From: Rotaria sordida
Taxonomy: Eukaryota > Rotifera > Eurotatoria > Philodinida > Philodinidae
Direction: 5' to 3'
Length of the DNA stretch: 64,000 bases
Assembly: GCA_905250125.1 (NCBI GenBank)
Contig: CAJNOL010000442.1
Span: 1-64,000, forward strand
Of this stretch, positions 47,934-62,341 are shown in pieces; the stretch's first letter is position 1, and each line of letters begins with the position of its first letter. Position numbers and translations under genes: made by a program. Below the pieces are notes generated by a model that made no database searches, had not been told where the DNA came from, and saw only the letters and a list, made by a program, of their open reading frames with translations.

Positions 47934-48874
47934 TTTTGTTTTTTTGGCTTTACACACTTAGGCAAAGATCAAAATGAATAATATATGTTTTTGCTTGTCG
48001 ATATTTGAATACAAATAAACCAATTAGCAGTGCTCATAAGAGAAGAGAGAGAAAAAAAATGATCATTCGTCATTTAACAAGTTATTAGTACCAATCAGAA
48101 TGAAAGAAATATGAAAATTGTGTTTTTTCTTTTTTTTGTTATTAGTCAAATTAAAATTCGTTCTAGAGATTAATTAATGAAAATGAGATAAACTCGTTTT
48201 ATTGATGAGCTTATTTGTTAATAGAAAAAAAAAAAAAATGATATTAAATTTCTTCCTAAATGTCAAGAAAATCTTTTTGTTTATATTCTAATTGAATATG
48301 TATCGCAGTTAACAATTCGAGAATAACACCTAAAGTTGTAAACTTATCATTATTTACTATACAATTGTCAATTGAATAATAACAATTTTTTTTTTCTCAA
48401 AGAGACATGTATTATTAATGGAATTGTAAGAATAATAAAAAAAATTTCCTTTTTTTCTAGTGATCGACTTATAACACTCATCTTCAATCTTTGTTTTATA
48501 TATAGATTTACATTTATCAATATTGAAATATCTTATTAAAATTGAAGAAAAATAAGCTCAGTTCAAAAGATAAAAGATCTTAAAAATGAGATTGAAAATG
48601 ATAAAAAAATAGTATCAAATCGATATTTTTCTAAAGCTAAAAAAAGATGAAAAATTTCCTCCATTCAGTAGCATGAAATAAACAATTAATAATTCATGTG
48701 AAAATGTCCAACTGCTATGAATTGACCTATGAAAATTTTTTAATCTTTATTAACAATAATACCGAACATATTCATATTGTCAGAACCTATGTCACTGTGC
48801 ACTTGAATCGTTTAGTAGGACTTTCTGATGGAATGCAAAAACAATATTTTACTTCAACCAGGGAGACAATCAAA

Positions 48875-48985
48875 TGTAGAGCCCATCGAGTCCTACTCGG
48901 AAAATTTTATCAACCGGGTTCGAGTTCAACAAACTTTAATCACTCGAGTCCGGGTCCAATAATTCCTAGACCCAATGGGCTTTAA
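48875..48985. repeat. GGGTCC-family short copy with inverted ends
   Basis: Begins gtagagcccatcgagtccta, contains caaccgggttcgagttcaac and actcgagtccgggtccaata, and ends agacccaatgggcttta. About 105 bases bounded by AGAGCCCAT / ATGGGCTTT inverted ends, the cleanest view of the family's minimal unit. Confidence 0.75.
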
Positions 48986-49519
48986 TCAAATGGATATGAA
49001 TTTGCCGGGCGAGAAGTTTTTTACTTGGAAATTGTATAACAGATATTGAATATAAATGTCTCACCGTTGACATTGAAAAATATTAGTATAATGTTTATTT
49101 CTTCTATTAGAATGAAAATTTGTCTGCTGAAGAAATATACTTATCATATTGGGAGAGAACAGCTAAGACTTTAAATAATATTATCAACAAAAATTATTGT
49201 GAAAATAACTTGAGCAGAATAAAATCAATTTGTATATCTTATATATCAGTCGTCAATGCATGATGAGTACTGAGAAGACGGAATGACTTCAATTGGTGCC
49301 GGCCGTTTGAACTCATATTGGGCCTAGAATTGAGTTTATTTGAAAATTTAATAATTCAACGAAGAAATATTCTTTTTGACTGAAACTTTCAGGATATTCT
49401 AAGAGACAATGTGCATATCTATGGGTAAAAATTTCGCATTAAAACTCCATTATTTAGGTTTTTCGGGAAGTACCTAAATTGAGTCGAAAGCCCAGCAAAT
49501 CGGTCATGACTCGGAGCCA

Positions 49520-50130
49520 AAGGCCCATGGAATAGAGACCTGCGGAGTCAGATTTTTTATTTCGAAATCCGACTCCAACTCCATAAAACTCTGAACATGT
49601 ATAAATCGATAAACAAGCAAAGGAATACAAGAAAGTCAAAGAATCATTAAAAGATTAATTTTGAATTTCTTTGTTATTTGTTGTGTAGTGAAAATAAAAA
49701 AAAAAATAACAACTAGGAAGTATTCAACATATATTATGTCCAAATAATAGAATTCTGCATGGAGTCGTCGTCGGAGTCGACTTCATGCAGGACTACTGTA
49801 TCAAACAATCGATAATTGATGATGACGAAAATTATTATACTTTGGATGATACTGAAATATTTTTTGATTAATGGTGTCATGTTTTTATGAGATTAATCTT
49901 TTGAATATTATAGCTAAAAGGTGACTCTTTTTTTTTTCTTCTGAAATTCATTCTTAGTATATGTAGTAAGTGCTATCTTTCGCTTTTTTTGTTTGTTAAT
50001 ATGGAAAATAAAGTTATTGTAGTATTAAATAGCAAAAGTTCAATATAGGTCGTTGTAATTTCGTTTTGCTGGCTCCGACTCCATTGGAGTTGGAATTGGA
50101 TTTCCTCGCAGGTCTCTACCATGGAGATGA
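49520..50130. mobile_element. Foldback repeat with GAGACCTGCGG-type ends
   Basis: Left arm ggaatagagacctgcggagt and gaaatccgactccaactcc (49530-49582); right arm ggctccgactccattggagt and cctcgcaggtctctaccatg (50072-50125), in inverted orientation. gcaggtctct-type sequences also occur at about 1715 and 11858, so the family is dispersed. Confidence 0.65.
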
Positions 50131-50478
50131 ACCTTTTTATGCTTTTACTATTCTCAGTGAGACTTGCCTGCAGGTCTAATATAAGTTCAAACAGCGAATA
50201 TCAGTTATGGTAGTTCCCTTGTTAATGGTGACCCTAAACAGCCAATATTGGGTGTAGAATGTCGTGACTTTTTGCAAAGGAAAAATATCTTTCTTCTAGA
50301 AGAATGTAAAAAAGAAAATATTAGTTCAAATCAAATAATTATCATGAAAAAACATAATTCTGAACTATTTGTTTCGATAGATGAATAAAAGATTCTATTT
50401 ATCCATATATATTTATATTTTTGATATAATTGTTTAAGAAAATATTATTTTAAATATAGTTAATATTTTCTTATCATT

Positions 50479-50886
50479 TTATTTTATTTCAAAATCAAGT
50501 TTAAATAATTCAAGCCAAAATCGTTTTGGATAAAATACACCAAATTTTGTCATACATCGTTCTATACTTAATAATCGTTTAAATATATAATGACATTTTT
50601 TTTGTTGTGATTTTCTCCTGAAAAAAATAAAAACAAGAAATAAAAATATAATGTTTCAATAACTTACTGTAATTCATTCAATATTAATTCAATTGAAATA
50701 GATTCTAGATATAATATTTATTCTCATTGATATTCTATTATATAAATAGTTACCTTTTTTTATAGCTATTAAAGAATCATAATCAGAGTTGGTAATAGTT
50801 GACCTTTACAGAATGAATAAAATACATAAATTATATAAGTACATAATTAATAAAAAAAAATGCACTCACATTGTTACTTCATACAT
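50479..50886 (-). CDS. Small four-exon gene of unknown function
   Basis: Minus-strand exons 50886-50870, 50803-50754, 50704-50668 and 50617-50479 join in phase to 80 residues: MYEVTM, SDYDSLIAIKKESISIELIL, QKKCHYIFKRLLSIERCMTK and the end FGVFYPKRFWLELFKLDFEI. Each junction is GT-AG (gtgagt, gtaact, gtaagt donors), and the last exon has the A/T-ending codon style of the certain genes. The C-terminal 45 residues are basic-aromatic and helical in appearance. No signal peptide. I recognise no family. A further 5' exon is possible, since the first exon is only 17 bases. None of its exons is long enough to stand out as an open frame. Confidence 0.55.
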
Positions 50887-53800
50887 GTTTCTGCATAAGT
50901 GTTAAAAATTAGTAGTTTTTACATTGCTTCTGTGCTCATTGTTTGTTTGTCTTAAAAATCTATTATTTAAACTACTTCAGTAAACAATAATTATCCAGAC
51001 ATCGTTTCTTTTACTCATACAAATTCTTTTTTTTTTTTATTTCATCAAGGTTTTTTTGACAAAAAATCGTTAGAAGAAATTCAATCTGTCGAAGTAAACT
51101 TTACAATCAAATATTTATGATAAATAAAAATAAAACTCATCATTAAAAATTTGAACTGCAAACACAATAAAGAATTGTTGGAAAAAAGGATATTTCTTGA
51201 TGGCAAATTATTCAATAAATATGAAAAATTTTATTTCTTACCATTATATGGTTGTTCAATGTTAATATATTCAGATTAAGCTAACTTCATAAGTTCATTT
51301 CGAATTCTCTATTCTCTAATTTAGATAGTATTCATCAAACAGTTGAGTATCAAGCTGTTCATTAAGTACTACCCCTCAAAAATCGATTTTGAGCCAGGTA
51401 TATTCAAATCACATGAAGTTTTCAGAATATGTTGAAGCTGTAATGAAGAGAATATAGAAAATTTTTCAGCTCTATATCACGATGTTTTCAGAAGATATTC
51501 AACAAGCAAGGCTTACAAATGGCTTATTTGGCAACCCAAAAAATCGCTGTAGGCTCATTCTATAGAATTAATTTTCGCTTGAAAGAATATGTTAGGATGC
51601 AGGGTACGATGGCACTTTTTTCAAAAGTTATTCTTTTTTAAGGGGAGAAAAGGGATAAAAAGTGCAATGCCTCGAACAACTCTTTAAAAATGACGTTCTC
51701 ATTATAAAAGTACTCTTTTTTATGTAAAAGTAACAAAGCTTAATTCAAAAAAAAGGGACTCTGTCATGTCTTGCGTCTTGACATGCTCTTTCAAATAAAA
51801 AAAAAACAAATATATAAAATAAAGACCCATAGAAAGTTCTGGGTTGTACGATCAAAAAAGCATAAACAGAGAAAAAAACTCAAAAAAGCTTTTTCGTTTT
51901 TTTCTGAAAGAAAACCGTATTTTTCGAAAAGAAAATGGCAGAAATCATCTAAAATTTTTGAAAAAAACGAAAATACTAATTAAAAAATGATGTCATTCAT
52001 GAAAGATCAGATCTCGAGTTATCTTCCCATGTGTTTATATCTCAATTTTCATTTTTTTGACGAAAATTGACGTTTTTGAGCAGAACTTTACAGAAAGTCG
52101 TTTATCACTATTTCATTGTCAGATCTTTTTCGAAGTATAAGTAAGACAAGAAAAAAACCAACAGCATTTAGCAATATTTTTTTCACATGAAAACTTTGCA
52201 ATTGTTTCTTTTCTTAGTTTAGTTCTTAGTTCATATTATGATGAGATCCCTTTATTTGATCTATGAGATAATCGAGATATTTATAGTCCTCTAATGAGTA
52301 AGAAACAAAACTATATAGTTGCTTGATCATATAGTAATTTTCTTGAAATTTTGCAAATGAATACTGGAATAATTGTTAGTAGAAGAAAAAGTTAGGCTTC
52401 TATTCAGTAAAACAAAAATAGATACATCGATCAATGTATTGGTATTATTAAACTCTATCAATGTTCAATATTGTGATATTTTAAGTGCTTTCCTAATATC
52501 GACTGGCTATTCACTATTCTATAATAATAAAAGAAAAACTAATAGTGGCTTTTCTATGTTTTTGATAAAACTAATCTTAAACCTCATAATTTCTATTCAT
52601 CTGTTGAGCATTTCTACTATAAGTCTCTTTTTGTATGTAAGATGTTTATTAGAATAACACAAAAACTAAAAATATCAGTTGGAACAATTGCATTGTTGTC
52701 TGATATAATAATCCTTTTCAGAAGTTTGAGAATTTTCGGTTTTGCGACGTTGAAAATGTTAACAAAACGTCAACATATCGTGACTGCATTTTAAAATCGA
52801 TTAGTAAAAGTAAAAACTAATTTTTTGAATTTGCGTTTTTCATTATAGCAACAGCTGTTTAGATTGAAGTGTGTATGTTTCCCATAGTAGTTCAGTCGAT
52901 TTGAAAGCATATTTGAGTAAGAAATTGAAACAAATCGATTTTAACATAAAGTTTCATGGCTCTTCAATTCTTTCGTTTAGATATTAGCGTACAAAGATTT
53001 AACGTCAAAGCTGAGTATAGTTTGGTTTGAGCTTTACTTGAAAACCGGATCTTTTCACAAATTCGAAGAAGTCTTTGCATACAAAGATAAGTGTTCAGTT
53101 TATCTATCGCATTGAGACGAATAATATAGATATTTAATTTTTATCATGGAAATAGACCATTCGTGTTAAAGATTACCGTAGTTATTATATTTAGTCTTAT
53201 CGAGATCCATAAAATCTTATTTCATATAATTCATATAGATATTTATATGTTAATTATCTTTTTTGTATGTGATTATTAATAATAACATTGCTTCGAATTA
53301 CATAAATTCCGTTCAAAGTAAAGTTCTTTTTTTCTGCTGGACCGTATTTTTTCTTTCTCCTACATATCAAAAAAAGAGTATTTCATTCATCATAAAATCA
53401 GTATTTTATCTTACCAAAAGGAGTTCAGTATATCCATGGCTGAAATATCAACAAAATGTTGTTAGTTAAAGGTTTTAAAAGTGTATGGACAACATTCACA
53501 TAAGCCGTAGATTGAAGTTATATCGAGTTTTTACTTTTCATTAAAGAAAGTTGGTTATTGTTAATTCTATATTTAATTTCGACCAACATTCTTGCAATCT
53601 TTTGAATGAGTCAGAATATCGGATAAAGCATAATGTAGTAGTTTTGTAGCAATGAAGAACTGACTTGGTTCAATCAATTCACAATTAATTTTTAGATGCC
53701 GTTTTTTATTGTATTCACTACTGAATTACTTTGTAAGTTTTTATAGGAGATTGATATTGGTATTACGATGTCATTGGAACTAAACGCAAGCAATGATTTT

Positions 53801-56483
53801 TGAATGATAATGGATGTTCTCCAGAAACAAAAAGTGATAAAAATTATTCTTTCAGTCATATCTGGTTATAAGTGATGGATTAAACACTGTTGTATAACAT
53901 TTTGGTTGCATTCTAAATCTTTTTGACTCATCCTGTAAAACATTCGTATATTTGTGGATGATAGAAAGTCACATTTCGATATTTCAAACAAATGATCAGA
54001 AATAAGAGACTAGAAGATATAGGAGAGGTAACGAACGATGTTGGTAACTACATAGCTGTTATAAAAATATTCTGCTATTAATATTGTTGAATAGGAGGAT
54101 GGATTTATCGATTTTATTCAATGAATCCCTTTCCATACAATACGGTAGAGACGAAGAGTTGTTACCCCATGATGGTAACTAAGTAAGCATTATTTAATTA
54201 TACAATAATTATAATTTTCTTTAACTTGAGGTCGACGTTATAATCTCATCGGTTAGTAAGAATTGTTTTAAGAAGGATTGGAAGATTCATTTTGCAAGTT
54301 TTACATTCACATGCTATTTCCACGATGTGTTTCGTTCTATATAATTACGGACTTATTTATATTTTAGTCGTTGTCCTCTTCTGTTTCTTCTCTGTGTTAT
54401 TTAAGTTGCTGTCACTACTTTGTTCGTCTGTGTTACACCCTGGAATTATTTATTCTTGTTCTCTCTACATTATTTCTTCTAATCGTTCTTCGATTTTCAT
54501 GTCGTCATATATACATATAATCACATTTCCTCTCAACAGTTATTTAGACAACCAAGTAGTCATTTGCGTCTCAACTGTTTGATCTCGCCTCTTTTTTTTC
54601 CTCGTTTCCTTTGTGTTCTCTCATATATGTGATTCAACCAGTAAATGATTGACTTATTTAAGACTAGTGTTATACTTTTTTCCTCATTATGACTTCCTAA
54701 AGCATTACACTAAAAGATAACTTATACGAAAGTTATACGTTGAGATGAATGCTAGAGATTCAAAAATTATTTATTATATTCCATTATGACCAGAGCCCGA
54801 AGCGAAGAGGTTTTCTGGATCTCTGTCTCACCTCTTTTCCAGAAAACTTTTTCTGTCTCGTCCCGCGCTACTTATAAAAAAATGTTCCTGTTTTACCCTA
54901 AAGAAAACATTTCCCTTAAGTCAGACTGTTATTTTGATTAGATGCTTCGTTTCATATTCGAGCATTGATGGATATGTGTGAAGAAAAAGAATAATGAGGA
55001 AAAGCAAGCACAATTTTTGTCAAGGAAAAATAAGATAATCTCTAATACTAGGAACCTTTTTGACACTATACAGATCATAAAAAATCACTTACTCAAATCT
55101 TTGTCATAAAAGATTTGCCTCCAATTGTAGAATTCTAAAATGGATTTAATATTTGATTTGTAGCGTCGTAGATTCAGAAAAAACGAGCCTGATTTCAATA
55201 TGTAATGGGTGATCCTATCACTAGCAAGACACTTTTGTTTTCTTTTTTAAAAATTACTAGCTTATTCCAAAAAGTTTCGTTCTAAGCTCAATAGACATGG
55301 CATTCTTTGTTGTGCAAGACTCCTGACTTTATATTTTGGGTAAGTTTTTCTGGTCGGCGGAAAATTGAAAATACTAACAGATACTCAATTGTTTAACGAC
55401 GATCTTGAATACTTTCGATGAGTATTGATTGATTTGTGTAAGTTTGTGTGCCATCAAGTTCTATTCCAGATTGAAAGTATTTGGCATCAATAAATAGAAA
55501 ATTTTATGCTCAACATCGCTGACATCTTCCCAAAACTCATGATGTTGTTGTTCAGAATTTAAAAAATTGGAATTAATATCTAGGAGTATCATTTAGATGT
55601 GCTCTCGATAGAACTCTTGTGAGATCTTTTTATGAATCCTGTTACATATCTTGTCATCAAACGGAAGGAATTAAACTGGAAGCAAGTATCTGATGAGGGT
55701 AAGGACTGGCTCCTCAAAACTATGGTTCTCTTTTCGTACATGTAAAATATATTATATGCTATCAATAGATTACTCCAGTGGTTTAATTTATCAACAATAA
55801 TTAGATGCAACTTTGAGCTTAATGTTTTATTAATTCTTTCATTCTGTTTTTTTTTCTTTTCTATTACTAATATAAATGAGAAACCAATAGGAAAAGCTTC
55901 CTAGGTAATTCCATTTTTTTTTATTGTTAACATAAATGAAAGACTATATTTAGCGTTGCAAATGCTATTCATACATATCAAAAAATTAAATAAAAGCTTT
56001 TTTTCTATTAAAAAAATCGTGTGAATGTCACCCATAGAAGTTAACTAAACAGGTTACTTCTTCACTTTGATATGATTCAGCAAAAGATAATTGTCAAGTA
56101 TATGAATAAACATATGATAAGAAAAAATCTCTATATCATTTTAAAACTATTTGATTGTAAAATAAGGTTAGATTATACAAAGTTTTTTTTTCATTGTTGT
56201 AAATAAAAACACAAAAAAAAACAAATGTTAACTAATGTTTACTTCTGCTCGTTAGCAAATAAATATGCACACATAATAGAAATCTAAAATTTGTTATTGG
56301 AATGAGCACCTTAAGCAGACAACAATATTTATCATGCAAAAAAAAACAAGCGAGATTATCATTAGAGATAATTGTTAGAAAAATAAAGTGGATAAAAAGA
56401 TCTATTTGATTTTTTTTCTTTTTGTATAAATGGACGGTGTTAATACACGAGCAAAATTGTCCTAAAAAAGCTAAATTATGGTT
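50887..56483. other. 5.6 kb without a supported gene
   Basis: Apart from the diverged TTAA element at 51362-52091 this is AT-rich sequence of mixed character. 54290-54600 has an open plus-strand frame (96 residues) rich in Ser/Leu/Tyr with no motif, and 55260-55800 is relatively GC-balanced and could be an old transposon fragment. I could not support any exon. Confidence 0.5.
51362..52091. mobile_element. Diverged copy of the TTAA (piggyBac-type) MITE
   Basis: Left end TTAAGTACTACCCCTCAAAA, then tcgattttgagccagg, collinear with 14752 onward (ccctcaaaaatcgatctcgg). The inner arms also match: gaaagaatatgttaggatgc and gacatgctctttcaaa pair with each other and with the 14.9-15.2 kb copy. The right end is eroded (gagcagaactttac), with TTAC where TTAA is expected. 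The frame 51771-51983 is arm sequence. Confidence 0.75.
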
Positions 56484-57502
56484 TTATAGACGACAGAGAC
56501 AAAGAATAATTGGTATAACAGCAGCTAATGCTATTAATAATGGTATTAATGAACTTGATTGATCCTCAAGATATGGATCAATAACTTTTGGTCCACTTTT
56601 TTTGACATTACGTTTTACGTTTGTTGGTTTAGCAGGTACTTCATCATCTTCTTCAACATCTAATGGTTCATCAGGAAATTCCATTTCAGGTATTGGTAGT
56701 AATTTAGGAATTTCTAAAATTAACAAAACGAATTACAAAAAAAAAAACAAATAGATTTTTTTTTTCTTCTCATCAACACATACGATCAATTGAACCTCGC
56801 CAAATAATAAGTGCATTAAGTTTTGGATTATCTCGATGATCAATACGTTGAAATGTAACTTTTAATTGTCCTGAATACGATGAACTACGACCATTAACAA
56901 CAAGACGACCATTTTTTATTTGAAATAGAATATATTCATCATGTGCTGTTGCACGACCAGCTTTAGAAAATATATCTAATTCATCAATAATTGAATGTTC
57001 ATCGTTAAGAATAATTTGAAATACCTAATTGAAAACAAAAAAAAAAAAAAAACTTATTTTATTAATTAACTTAATATCAATATGTAAACCTTCATATTTG
57101 GTCCATTAAACCAAACTTCAGCAAATTTCATCCAAATTACATAATCACCATCATCAATTAAATCAATTTCATATGAAAATTTTTGTAAATCATAACGTTC
57201 AGTTTGATAAAGTATCATATCTTCTTTTGATACTCGATTTATATTTAAATTACGTCCATAATCTGAACTTATACCTAATTTTAAATAATCTTTACGATAT
57301 CTTATACCTAAATAAAAATCAATAAATTTTAAATTTAATTTATTTCTTTTATTATACCATTAATATCTGTATGCGCATCTCCACCACAATTAACAGCAAA
57401 AATAACATTATCCATAATATTAGCTGCATAATATTGTTGAATAATACACGTTAAATAAATGTATAACCATAAAAATTTCATTTGAAAAACAGTGTTCGTC
57501 AT
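56484..57502 (-). CDS. MLEC: Malectin, ER diglucosyl-glycan lectin
   Basis: Four exons on the minus strand: 57502-57358, 57307-57090, 57024-56784, 56713-56484; 277 residues (human 292). Malectin binds Glc2-N-glycans in the ER and works with ribophorin I in quality control. Exon 1 has the signal peptide (FLWLYIYLTCIIQQYYA) and IFAVNCGGDAHTDINGIRY. The domain goes on with SSDYGRNLN, ILYQTERYDLQKFSYEI, GDYVIWMKFAEVWF, KVFQIILNDEHSI, DELDIFSKAGRATAHDE and NPKLNALIIWRGSIDQIPKL; the sugar-binding aromatic and acidic positions look kept. An acidic linker (LDVEEDDE) leads to the terminal membrane segment LLIALAAVIPIILCLCRL, ending like the human protein. It diverges from PDE6D, 437 bases apart. Confidence 0.95.
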
Positions 57503-57939
57503 CTGTAACTAATCAATGATTATTCTTGAAAAGAGAACGAATAATAAGAATGTGTTGCATTATATTAATGGTTCCTTTACAGAACCAATAAAAAATCTAA
57601 TAGAAAACATTCCGATGTCGCTTTCATAAAAACATATTATAGTTTTTCTTTGAAGTGTTGTTAATAGTAACACACAATTTATGGTTGCTTAAGAAGAACG
57701 TTTTTCTTTCTTTTTTTTTTTTTTCTTAAGAAAATTCAAGTAAAAGAACTCTCTCGACAGAAGAATGAGAATAAACGAGAGAGAAAGAAAAAAAAAAACT
57801 AAGATGACACGTAAAATATTTTCTAAACATTACGCTCAAGATTCGACGAAGCCCTTTAAATTTCTTTATACTTCCTAGGAAAAAAAAGAATATATTCGTT
57901 AAATAATGAATTTATTTTTAGAAAATTTGAACTCGAAAT

Positions 57940-59941
<2,002 letters not shown>

Positions 59942-61285
59942 AAATTTTTATCAATGTCAAACATTTTTTTTTTTTCTTTTGTCTCAAAAAAACATTGCGC
60001 AAAACTGTTTGTTAGTAGTGAGATGTGTATTCATTTTTTTTTTTTTTTCTAATATTTAATGTTATTGTAACGTGATTTAAACAAAGAAATCCTTGTGTCA
60101 GTGAATTATGTTTACATTGTATGTCATTGTAATTATATATACACATCATTGATTGTGTGAATGTGTGCAAAAAAGAAAACCTTTTTTTTTTTTTTTTTAA
60201 ACCTGATGAGAATATTTTGAGAAAACAAAAAATCGAGGTATGACTTTGTTTTTTTTTCTTTCTTTCTTTCGTTGTTGTTTTGTTGCGAATTTTCTTTTCT
60301 TTCTTATTTGTTATGTGAAAGTTTGCTTTTGTTGTTGTGAATATATGTATGTATGTATTTTAGATATAATGAAAAAATGTTATATTACTATCTTGAAAAG
60401 AAAAGTGAGAATTTAAAAATATTTCTTAATATGAAATATATTGAAAATAAAAAAAAAAAAATATTAATTATAGATTTAAAGAATGAAATTGAGATAAAAA
60501 TTGAAAATGATTTGAAATGTTTAAAAACAATAAGTACTTTGTTGTTTTGTTTTGTGTAACTTATATAGGAGAGATTTAGATGAATACGAAATTTTTGAAA
60601 CAGACTTGATTTAAATAGGAAACAAAATTTCCTTCTGACAATGAGAATTATTGTTGAAGACTACAAATTTATTCATATAAATAAGTGCTTATCTTATATA
60701 ATTATTTTCTATAAAATGAAGAAAAATAAGATAACTACAAGTTAAAGAATTAAAAATTCAGATGAAGTCGGTACTTATTAAATATTCTATGTTGAAATAC
60801 TATATTCACTGATTGTTTAAGATTATCAACTTCTAAAATAATTATTCATTTTTTTGTAGAGACCAAAGATTTCTATGGTGATTTTCGATCTCATTTCCGT
60901 GTTAATATGCATGGAAAATTCCATTGGATGATTGACTTTGTCTATTAGAATTAGATCTTATTAAGTAAAAAAAAACAAAAACACACACATCAGTCTTCTC
61001 GAGATTATCCAATGATTTTATACTAAAGTAAATAATGCGAAAAATTCAAGAATGAAAAGAAAAAGGGTATTTATAATCAATAGGAAATATCTAAAGAATA
61101 AACTCTGAAAGACTTCCGGATTGATTATATACTACTATCTCGAAGTGATCTTCTTCTTCTTCCATAAATAGTTAATCTGATTGGAAAAACTCAATAATAT
61201 ATAAACAATTTCGAGAAAAATCTTATTTTTATCATAATCTGAAAGAAAAAACATAAATTAATTTTTTTTTTTTTGTTCAAGTTAA
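59942..61285. other. Convergent intergenic / 3' UTR sequence
   Basis: Between the 3' ends of PDE6D and the GPCR. Long poly-T runs, a (TATG)n tract near 60340-60357 and AT-rich spacer. The frames 59874-60059 and 60353-60559 are PDE6D overlap or A-rich sequence. No gene. Confidence 0.6.
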
Positions 61286-62341
61286 TTATTGTTCATTTGA
61301 TGACGTTGCTGCCACTGTTGACAGTAACGTAAATGATGTTTTTTTATTTTGTCGGTTTGTTCTCAAACTATTTTGACGTTGTTGTTGTTGTTGATGATGA
61401 TGATGACGACGTTTTCGTTGATTTTTCCATATTTCAGGAAATGCATATATACTTAAAAATGATGAAAAACAACAAGGAACATATGTAAATGCATTAGCTA
61501 TTTGTATATACCATGGTAAATTTATCGTTGGCCAAAACATATATAGAGAATTAATATTTGTTAATACATATGGTAAAAGACCAATTAAATAAATAAATGA
61601 AAATAATATCATTTGACGTGTTAAACGTTTACAACGACGCCATCGTTTTGAATTTGAACGAAATAAACGAAGACGTAAACGAATTATACGTATTAATAAA
61701 AAAAATGTTGTTGTTATTGTTATTAATAATGGAAATAATAAACTTAATAAAGTATCAATTAAAAAAATAAATTTTTCTTGTTCAAAACATGGACGACATT
61801 CATATTTTTCTAAAATAATTTTATCATATTTACATGTTAATATAAGAATTGAATACCATGTTAATGGAAAACCTAATGCAAATATACTTGGTATAAGTTT
61901 AAATGTTAATGTTGATTGAAGTTTTTTAATATGCATTGGACCAAATATAAGTATATGACGTTGTATAGATGCCCAACATACCAAAAGACCAAGACAAACA
62001 ATTGATGAATAATCAATAATTAACCATAATTTACAAATAATTAAAGATAATGGAAAATATAAATTAAAATATAATTCAATTAAAAAGAATGGTATACATG
62101 TACATGTTGTTAATAAACTAACATGTAATATACAACGAAATACAAAAACACTTAATTTTTTATTTCCATGTAGACGATATATAGCAAATAAATTGATGAA
62201 TACACTTGGAATACTTACACATATAAGTATAATAAAAAGAATTTTATTTAAAATTAAATTTAAATTTTCATCATAATTTATTCGTGTTGAATTTTCAATA
62301 TCGATTGAAAAAGTTTTATTTTTTCTATAATAACCAATCAT
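61286..62341 (-). CDS. Rhodopsin-like orphan GPCR
   Basis: Intronless 351-residue frame with seven hydrophobic segments at about residues 30-55, 64-90, 100-125, 147-170, 190-220, 243-265 and 275-303. Two N-glycosylation sequons (NKT at 8, NST at 17) lie in the N-terminus. Cys103 and Cys182 or 185 fit the TM3-ECL2 disulfide. The TM3 end reads SIQRH instead of D/ERY, keeping the Arg. TM6 has FIYLIGLLPYVLT, with the FxxxxxLP arrangement. TM7 lacks NPxxY and has CCFSSFLSIYAFPEI. Intracellular loop 3 is basic (RSNSKRWRRCKRLTRQ). The tail holds His4 and Gln runs. Single-exon atypical class A receptors of this kind are numerous in rotifers (general knowledge). Ligand unknown; likely peptide/amine sensing is only a guess. 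Confidence 0.85.
   Translation of the reverse strand: MIGYYRKNKTFSIDIENSTRINYDENLNLILNKILFIILICVSIPSVFINLFAIYRLHGNKKLSVFVFRCILHVSLLTTCTCIPFFLIELYFNLYFPLSLIICKLWLIIDYSSIVCLGLLVCWASIQRHILIFGPMHIKKLQSTLTFKLIPSIFALGFPLTWYSILILTCKYDKIILEKYECRPCFEQEKFIFLIDTLLSLLFPLLITITTTFFLLIRIIRLRLRLFRSNSKRWRRCKRLTRQMILFSFIYLIGLLPYVLTNINSLYMFWPTINLPWYIQIANAFTYVPCCFSSFLSIYAFPEIWKNQRKRRHHHHQQQQQRQNSLRTNRQNKKTSFTLLSTVAATSSNEQ

Larger units (their letters stand above)
47934..50478. other. Gene-poor region with two repeat types
   Basis: Upstream of the forkhead gene. Contains a GGGTCC-family copy (48875-48985) and a foldback with gagacctgcgg termini (49520-50130). No exon supported; the frame 48698-48985 ends inside the repeat and 49454-49639 lies in the foldback arm. 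Confidence 0.55.

Noticed and set aside
54292-54582. 96-residue hydrophobic frame
   Set aside because: No motif, no splice signals or neighbouring exons; Ser/Tyr/Leu-rich by base composition.
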